NCBI GenBank assembly: GCA_016293155.1
Contig: JAEDEU010000019.1
Span: 1-19,270, forward strand
Source: Clostridiaceae bacterium
GTDB taxonomy: Bacteria; Bacillota; Clostridia; Oscillospirales; Butyricicoccaceae
DNA length: 19,270 bases
Direction of reading: 5' to 3'
This document shows, piece after piece, positions 14,421 through 19,270 of the stretch; positions within the stretch are counted from its first letter, which is position 1; every line of letters begins with the position of its first letter. The position numbers and the translations under genes are program-made. The notes below the pieces were generated by a model. The model was given only the letters and a program-made list of their open reading frames with translations, had not been told where the DNA came from and did not search any database.

Positions 14421-15329
14421 ATGAACGGCAGAAGAATACAGAGCGGGCTGTTTTTCCCCGCGCTTTTGTGCACGCTCCTGTGGGGCAGTGCGTTCCCATC
14501 GGTAAAATCCGGCTATCTCCTGTTCGGAGTGGAGGATACCTTTACGAAATTCTTGTTTGCGGGCTTTCGCTTCACGGGCGCAGGCATTGCGGTGCTGCTG
14601 ATTGCCCGCCTTGTCATGAAGCGCAGCATCCGACCGCGCAGAGAGCAGTGGAAGGGCATTCTTTCGCTTGGACTCGTTCAAACGACAATGCAGTATGTAT
14701 TTTTTTACGTGGGATTGTCAAATACTACGGGTGTAAAGGGATCTGTTTTGACGGCAACAACGACATTTATTTCGGTCATTCTGGCACATTTCCTGTTCAA
14801 GGATGACCGGATTACCGCGCGAAAGGCGGTTGGATGTCTCATCGGCTTTGCAGGCGTGGTCGTGGTCAATCTGGGAACCGGAGATCTGGGCGGTGGCTTT
14901 CGTCTGGACGGCGAGGGATTTATGATAATTTCCGCGGCGGCTGCGGCATTCGGTGCACTCATCAGCAAGGTGGTCGCGAAGGGAGAGGATCCGATGCTTA
15001 TCACCGGCTGGCAGCTGACGCTCGGCGGAGGTGTGCTGCTCGCAATGGGTGCGCTCGGCGGCGGCCGCTTTGCAAACGTGGAGCCGAAGGGCATTGCACT
15101 GCTGTGCTACATGATTTTCCTTTCCGCGGCGGCATTTACCATCTGGACAAAGCTGCTTGCAACGTATCCGGTCGGCAGAGTGACGGTATACAATTTCCTT
15201 GTGCCGGTGTTCGGCACACTGATGTCCGGTCTCATTCTGCATGAATCCGTGTTTACACCGTATAATATCGGTGCGCTGGTGCTGGTCTGCCTGGGTATCA
15301 CACTGGTCAATCGTGTCAAATCCGAGTAA
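14421..15329 (+). CDS. EamA/DMT-family transporter
   Basis: This 302-aa protein has about ten hydrophobic helices in two repeated EamA halves. Family marks include WGSAFPSVK near the N terminus, TTFISVILAHFLFKDDRIT at the end of the first half, GFAGVVVVNLG, and PVFGTLMSGLILHESVF in the second half. Members export amino acids or metabolites, and the substrate is not readable here. The ribosome site is AGAAGGAAGAG before ATG 14421. The gene is monocistronic, ended by the hairpin at 15331-15360. Confidence 0.92.
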   Translation: MNGRRIQSGLFFPALLCTLLWGSAFPSVKSGYLLFGVEDTFTKFLFAGFRFTGAGIAVLLIARLVMKRSIRPRREQWKGILSLGLVQTTMQYVFFYVGLSNTTGVKGSVLTATTTFISVILAHFLFKDDRITARKAVGCLIGFAGVVVVNLGTGDLGGGFRLDGEGFMIISAAAAAFGALISKVVAKGEDPMLITGWQLTLGGGVLLAMGALGGGRFANVEPKGIALLCYMIFLSAAAFTIWTKLLATYPVGRVTVYNFLVPVFGTLMSGLILHESVFTPYNIGALVLVCLGITLVNRVKSE

Positions 15330-15330
15330 T

Positions 15331-15360
15331 AAAGCAGCAGGACGCGTGTCCTGCTGCTTT
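15331..15360. terminator. Bidirectional terminator between EamA and M20 genes
   Basis: A perfect 13-bp inverted repeat, AAAGCAGCAGGAC and its complement, with a GCGT loop. The T-rich right arm serves the plus strand and the A-rich left arm gives a U-tail on the minus strand. It lies 1 bp from the EamA stop and 2 bp from the M20 stop. Confidence 0.9.
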
Positions 15361-15362
15361 GC

Positions 15363-16679
15363 TTATGCAAATAAATCCGGATGGAACGAGTGAACATAGT
15401 CCAGATAATCCGCATGGCTCATCGGCGCATGGTATTCCGAAATCACACGCCGCAGTCCGGCCGCGTTGTCCTTCATCAGACGATAAATGGTCAGTGCGGC
15501 AATTTTGGCCGGTACGATCAGCCCCTTGTAAGCGTCGGTTACGCAAAAGTCTGCACCGTGCAGTGTACCGATAAAACCGCCGAAGGTGAAGTTGATGACC
15601 GGCATGAGGTGGGAGAGATCGCCCACATCGGTAGAGGCGGCGTTGTGTACGAGCGGATTGACCGGTTCGCTTGTGACCTCTCCGGCAAGCAGCTGTGCCG
15701 CGTGGGTCAGCTCGGGAACCGGTGCGGCAGGAATCACCGGCAGATAGCCCAGTCCGTCTCGAATCTCTGCCTGTGCGCCAAAGGCGTGCGCTGCGCCTTC
15801 ATAGCATCGTGTGACCATCCGATTGACCTCGAGCATTGCCTCGCGGTTTTTGGCGCGCACCTGAATATCCACGGTTGCCTGACCGGGAATGACGTTGACC
15901 GCGCTGCTACTCAAGGATACGATTTCAGCAACCCGCACGCAGTCGGCCTCGCGGAAGGTGCTGCGCTGCATCGCCACAGCTGTGCGCGCAACTGCCGCAA
16001 CGTCCTGCGCATTGATGCCTTCATGCGGTGCGATGGCGGCATGAGCGGGCTTTCCGGTGATGTGGATCATTTTGGTCACGAAACCGCTGGAGGAATTGCT
16101 GCCGAGCAGCAGATCCGAGCCGCAGGGAACCATATGGGTGTGCGTTGTCAGGGCTGCGTCCGTTGCGTTGAACGCGCCGCGTGCCAGCAGCTCGCATTTT
16201 CCGCCGCAGAGCGAAGCGATGCCCTGACTGTGCAGCTGCTCCAGACGCTCCATCGGCACGTGCTCCTCGCTGGGGACAGCGAAAAAGTCCACGCGCCCGC
16301 CGAGCTGAGCGGCAATTTCCGGATCGGAAAGCGCCATTGCCGCGCCGATCATTGCCGCAAGCTGCATATGATGCCCGCAGGCATGGGACATGCCGGTTTC
16401 CGGAACGGCATATGGATGTGTGGGGCAGCGGATGCCGTCCAGCTCGCCGATCATACACAGGGATGGACGGGCGCTGCCGAGCGAGGCACGCACGCCGGTC
16501 GAGGCAATGCCGGTTTCCGGCGTCAGACCGAGCCGGCGGAAGGCGTCTGCCGTTTTGCGCGCAGTGCGGTGCTCTGCATATCCGATTTCTGCATGACGAT
16601 AAATATCCTCCGCAAAGGCGCGGATTTCATCCGCCCCGCGGTCGATGCGGCTGACAATAAGCTGTTCCATTCTGTCCAT
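15363..16679 (-). CDS. M20-family metallo-amidohydrolase (peptidase M20D type)
   Basis: This 438-aa protein is of the zinc amidohydrolase group that includes AbgA/AbgB, N-acyl-amino-acid hydrolases and IAA-amide hydrolases. Visible motifs are GELDGI (metal Asp), HACGHHMQLAAM (metal His), PSEEH (catalytic and metal Glu), GKPAHAAIAPHEGINA (dimerisation domain) and a C-terminal FTFGGFIGTLHGADF block with the last metal His. It probably cleaves an N-acyl or amide-linked amino acid in the cytoplasm. ATG 16679 was chosen because AGGAGG lies 7 nt upstream; a longer frame from 16736 would start inside its own promoter. Confidence 0.9.
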   Translation of the reverse strand: MDRMEQLIVSRIDRGADEIRAFAEDIYRHAEIGYAEHRTARKTADAFRRLGLTPETGIASTGVRASLGSARPSLCMIGELDGIRCPTHPYAVPETGMSHACGHHMQLAAMIGAAMALSDPEIAAQLGGRVDFFAVPSEEHVPMERLEQLHSQGIASLCGGKCELLARGAFNATDAALTTHTHMVPCGSDLLLGSNSSSGFVTKMIHITGKPAHAAIAPHEGINAQDVAAVARTAVAMQRSTFREADCVRVAEIVSLSSSAVNVIPGQATVDIQVRAKNREAMLEVNRMVTRCYEGAAHAFGAQAEIRDGLGYLPVIPAAPVPELTHAAQLLAGEVTSEPVNPLVHNAASTDVGDLSHLMPVINFTFGGFIGTLHGADFCVTDAYKGLIVPAKIAALTIYRLMKDNAAGLRRVISEYHAPMSHADYLDYVHSFHPDLFA

Positions 16680-16707
16680 AGCTGTGCCTCCTGGGTGTTC
16701 TGTTTTT

Positions 16708-16736
16708 ATTGTAACGGGAAACCGGACGGAATACAA
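16708..16736 (-). promoter_or_regulatory. Promoter of the M20 amidohydrolase gene
   Basis: On the minus strand, TTGTAT (16731-16736), 17-bp spacer, TACAAT (16708-16713), about 28 bp from the ATG. Confidence 0.65.
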
Positions 16737-16777
16737 TCATTCGGCGGAAAACAGACGGTAAATTATTTTCTTTGGCA

Positions 16778-16806
16778 TTGCGATTGCTTTTTCTTTCTGA
16801 TATAAT
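16778..16806 (+). promoter_or_regulatory. Promoter of the LacI-family regulator gene
   Basis: TTGCGA (16778-16783), 17-bp spacer, TATAAT (16801-16806), 41 bp before the ATG. The palindromic operator seen before the PTS gene is not present here, so strong autoregulation through that site is unlikely. Confidence 0.65.
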
Positions 16807-16847
16807 GTTCCTCAGCAATATGGAACGGCTAGAAATGGAGATAGATT

Positions 16848-17834
16848 ATGACAATCGCAGAAATCGCGAAACGCGCCGGCGTTTCCAAGGCATGCGTTTC
16901 GCGTTATCTTAACAACGGCTATGTCAGCGAGGAAAAGAAGAAGCAGATTCGAGCCGTGATCGAGGAGACCGGCTATACGCCTTCCCGGCAGGCGCAGGGC
17001 TTGCGAACAGGAAAGACACATACCATCGGTGTTGTCCTGCCCAAAATTGATTCGGAAACCATCAGCATGATTGCCTCCGGCATTTCACAGGTGCTGACCG
17101 AAAAGGGATTCCGTATGCTGCTTGCCAATACGGAAAATGAAGTGCGCAAGGAGCTTCAGTATCTGGATTTGTTCAAGAATGACAAGGTGGACGGCGTGAT
17201 TTTCATCGCAACTCTGCTGTCCGATCTGCATCGGGACATTATCCAGTCCATGCCGATGCCTGTTGTCATGGTGGGACAGCGCGCGGATTATCTGTCGTGC
17301 ATTTTTCATGACGACCGCGGCGCGGCGCGTGAGCTGACGGAGCTGATGATGAATAAGGGAAGAAAGCACATCGGCTATATCGGCGTCACGGAGGAGGATC
17401 ACGCAGCGGGTGCGGAGCGTTATGCCGGATTTAGCGAGGCTCTGGCGCAGGGCGGTATGCGCATTGACCCGAAACGGGTACAGCTCAGTGATTTTACGTT
17501 GGAATCGGGCTACGCCGCGGCGGAAAGGCTGATGACGGCATCGCCGGATACGGATGCCATCTTCTGTGCAACGGACAATATCGGTATCGGTGCGATGCAG
17601 TACTTAAAGGGGATCGGCAAGCGCATTCCGGAGGATGTCATGGTGGTTGGCACCGGTCATTCCAAGATGTCGGAGATCGTGACTCCTACGCTGACCACTG
17701 CGCATTATTTTTATCACAACAGCGGAATCGAAGCGGCGCACATGCTTCTGGAGCTGCTGGAGAACGGAATTGATATGAAAAAACAGATCAAACTCGGCTA
17801 TGAGCTGGTGGAGCAGGAATCCACGGCAGGCTGA
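16848..17834 (+). CDS. LacI-family transcriptional regulator of the adjacent PTS gene
   Basis: This 328-aa protein has an N-terminal LacI helix-turn-helix (IAEIAKRAGVSKACVSRYLN, residues 3-22), the hinge GYTPSRQAQGLRTGKT and a periplasmic-binding-protein-like effector domain from about 60 (TIGVVLPKID ... GVIFIATL ... GRKHIGYIG ... DAIFCATDNIGIGA). Its setting upstream of an EIIBC sugar permease, with paired palindromes in the permease promoter, suggests a ScrR-like repressor of sugar uptake. The inducing sugar is inferred, not seen. It is terminated by its own hairpin, so the PTS gene is transcribed separately. Confidence 0.92.
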   Translation: MTIAEIAKRAGVSKACVSRYLNNGYVSEEKKKQIRAVIEETGYTPSRQAQGLRTGKTHTIGVVLPKIDSETISMIASGISQVLTEKGFRMLLANTENEVRKELQYLDLFKNDKVDGVIFIATLLSDLHRDIIQSMPMPVVMVGQRADYLSCIFHDDRGAARELTELMMNKGRKHIGYIGVTEEDHAAGAERYAGFSEALAQGGMRIDPKRVQLSDFTLESGYAAAERLMTASPDTDAIFCATDNIGIGAMQYLKGIGKRIPEDVMVVGTGHSKMSEIVTPTLTTAHYFYHNSGIEAAHMLLELLENGIDMKKQIKLGYELVEQESTAG

Positions 17835-17872
17835 GCCGGATTTGTGAAACAGAAAAACGGAATTATTTTCAT

Positions 17873-17914
17873 AAAACCGTGTATCCTGAAGGGACAGGAT
17901 GCGCGGTTTTTTGT
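17873..17914 (+). terminator. Terminator of the LacI-family gene
   Basis: AAAACCGTGTATCCTG pairs with CAGGATGCGCGGTTTT (16 bp with two G-T wobbles), followed by TTTTTTGTTG. Confidence 0.9.
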
Positions 17915-18009
17915 TGTTTAGACAGAAAAAGATGATGCGACAGACTTGTGTTGGTTGTATTGACGAAAAATAGGTAAATATTTTGTTAACATTTACGGAC
18001 AAAATAGTG

Positions 18010-18038
18010 TTTACAAAACATGAAATCGGTTTTATAAT
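18010..18038 (+). promoter_or_regulatory. Promoter of the PTS EIIBC gene
   Basis: TTTACA (18010-18015), 17-bp spacer, TATAAT (18033-18038). The -10 box is inside the first operator repeat, so an operator-bound repressor would block polymerase directly. Predicted start is near 18045, giving a leader of about 135 nt. Confidence 0.8.
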
Positions 18039-18066
18039 AAAGACAACATGAAACCGGTTTTATAAT
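18018..18066 (+). promoter_or_regulatory. Twin operators (LacI-family and/or CcpA) of the PTS gene
   Basis: Two 21-bp direct repeats at 18018-18038 and 18046-18066, 28 bp apart, differ at one base. Their cores are AAATCGGTTT and AAACCGGTTT; the second is a perfect palindrome centred on CG, the usual LacI-family form. Each also fits the cre consensus for CcpA (WTGNAANCGNWNNCW) with one mismatch. They cover the spacer and -10 box and the start of the transcript. Confidence 0.72.
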
Positions 18067-18073
18067 GCAAAAT

Positions 18074-18133
18074 GTCGAAAAATACTGTATTGTTTGCGAC
18101 AATAATAGAGCAGGTTGTACATAATTTTTCGAC
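18074..18133 (+). repeat. 9-bp inverted repeat in the PTS leader
   Basis: GTCGAAAAA (18074-18082) and TTTTTCGAC (18125-18133) are perfect complements 42 nt apart in the untranslated leader. They could form a long-range stem. There is no U-tract after it, and I do not recognise a SacY/LicT-type antiterminator site. The rest of the gap from 17915 to 18180 holds the promoter, the operators and the AGGAGG ribosome site. Confidence 0.4.
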
Positions 18134-18180
18134 CGGGAAAAACGAACCATTTAGAGAGAGCATGACAGGAGGAAAACTAT

Positions 18181-19270
18181 ATGGATTACAGGAAGGCCGC
18201 ATCCGGCGTTCTGGAGCACATCGGCGGCGCGGACAACATCGTTTCCGCTGCGCACTGTGCAACCAGACTGCGCCTCGTAATCGCAGACAACACAAAGTGC
18301 AACAAAGCGGCGCTGGAAAATTCGGAAGGCGTCAAGGGCGTGTTTGAGGCGCAGGGACAGCTTCAGATTATCTTCGGCACCGGCGTTGTAAACAAGGTAT
18401 ACGACGAGCTGATTGCCATGGGCGGCATTCGGGCGGGCAGCAAGGAGGATGTCAAGGCTGCGGCAGCGCAGAAGGGCAATCCGTTCCAGCGCTTCATCAA
18501 GACTCTGGGTGATATCTTCGTACCGATCATTCCGGCGATCGTTGCATCCGGTTTCCTGATGGGCATCATGGAGTCCCTGAACTTCATGATTAATAACGGA
18601 TACCTCAATCTGGATCCGAACAATGCGCTGTTCTATCTGGCAAACCTGTTCTCGAATACCGCATATGTATTCCTGCCGGTTCTGATCGGCTTCTCCGGTG
18701 CGAAGGTATTCGGCGGCAATCCGTTCCTCGGCGGCGTTATCGGTATGATTATGGTTCATCCGAATCTGCAAAATGCATGGGGAAAAACAGGCGGCATCGA
18801 GAATTATCTGGATGTATTCGGTATCTATGATGTTGCGCTGCTCGGCTATCAGGGTCACGTTATCTCGGTCATTGTTGCGGTATTTATCATGGCGAAGATC
18901 GAAAAGGCGCTGCACAAGCGCGTTCCGGCCATGTTTGACCTCTTTGTAACCCCGCTCGTATCTGTATTTGTCACCGGATTTGTCACCATGACGGTTGTCG
19001 GTCCGATCTTCAATGTTGTGGAATCCAGCATCATCAACGGTGTTCAGGCGCTGATTTCCATCCCGTTCGGCATCGGTTCTCTCCTGATGGGTGCGCTGTA
19101 CGCTCCGACCGTTGTCACCGGCATCCATCATATGTACTCCATTATTGACCTCGGTCAGATTCAGGAATTCGGTCTGACCTACTGGCTGCCGCTGGCATCC
19201 GCAGCCAACATTGCACAGGGCGGCGCAGCGCTGGCAGTAGCGCTCAAGACCCGCGATCAGAAGCTCAAGT
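18181..19270 (+). CDS. PTS sugar EIIBC component, sucrose/trehalose type (partial)
   Basis: The open frame begins at ATG 18181 after AGGAGG and runs off the window with 363 codons visible. The EIIB domain (about 1-90) has the phosphorylated Cys26 in AAHCATRLRL. The EIIC membrane domain starts at about 105 (FIKTLGDIFVPIIPAIVASG) and includes FLPVLIGFSGAKVFGGNPFLGG and GIHHMYSIIDL, blocks typical of the glucose/sucrose/trehalose superfamily. It imports and phosphorylates a disaccharide using phosphate from HPr. Sucrose is the more likely substrate because of the LacI-type regulator beside it (Gram-positive trehalose operons commonly use a GntR-type TreR), but this is inference. A possible EIIA domain would lie beyond the window. 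Confidence 0.92.
   Translation, partial: MDYRKAASGVLEHIGGADNIVSAAHCATRLRLVIADNTKCNKAALENSEGVKGVFEAQGQLQIIFGTGVVNKVYDELIAMGGIRAGSKEDVKAAAAQKGNPFQRFIKTLGDIFVPIIPAIVASGFLMGIMESLNFMINNGYLNLDPNNALFYLANLFSNTAYVFLPVLIGFSGAKVFGGNPFLGGVIGMIMVHPNLQNAWGKTGGIENYLDVFGIYDVALLGYQGHVISVIVAVFIMAKIEKALHKRVPAMFDLFVTPLVSVFVTGFVTMTVVGPIFNVVESSIINGVQALISIPFGIGSLLMGALYAPTVVTGIHHMYSIIDLGQIQEFGLTYWLPLASAANIAQGGAALAVALKTRDQKLK

Noticed and set aside
18074..18133. BglG/SacY-type antiterminator site in the PTS leader
   Set aside because: Only a long-range 9-bp stem is visible, with no overlapping terminator and U-tract and no recognisable RAT sequence.
1..19270. CRISPR array
   Set aside because: No series of regularly spaced direct repeats; the only close repeats are the twin operators and the ATAGCCAT pair.

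Overview
The window looks like chromosome of a Gram-positive Clostridia bacterium, probably Oscillospiraceae-like (inference). Supporting signs are the moderately high GC, strong AGGAGG ribosome sites, consensus TTGACA/TATAAT promoters, many hairpin-plus-U terminators, LacI-type and PTS sugar genes, and ABC exporter pairs of the clostridial type.

Layout. Positions 1-55 hold the 5' part of a minus-strand tRNA-Pro(CGG). A minus-strand five-gene operon (4945 down to 237) follows: a circularly permuted ATP-grasp protein, an alpha-E protein, a transglutaminase-like cysteine protein and two tandem AstE/AspA-like proteins. The last of these has lost two zinc-ligand histidines. The operon starts from a consensus promoter followed at once by a hairpin with a U-tract, and ends at a strong terminator. 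Divergent from it is asnB, a glutamine-hydrolysing asparagine synthetase gene.

The main discovery is that asnB is split. Its first 459 codons end at 6521 and its last 143 codons resume at 12450. Between them lies a 5,928-bp element carrying a MarR regulator, two ABC half-transporters (a heterodimeric exporter with one degenerate ATP site) and a large serine recombinase. Joining the outer flanks at a shared GA dinucleotide restores an exact 602-codon asnB frame. Joining the element ends gives a 42-bp imperfect palindrome centred on the same GA, as expected of a serine-integrase attP. I therefore read this as a minimal integrative element that inserts a drug-exporter cassette into asnB and may excise to restore it. 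I see no conjugation, replication or excisionase gene.

Downstream of asnB are an MFS/OPA-type transporter (minus), an EamA/DMT exporter (plus), an M20 amidohydrolase (minus), a LacI-family regulator (plus) and the 5' part of a sucrose/trehalose-type PTS EIIBC gene (plus, cut by the window end). The PTS promoter overlaps two nearly identical 21-bp direct repeats, each centred on a palindromic CG, which are probable operators for the neighbouring LacI protein and/or CcpA.
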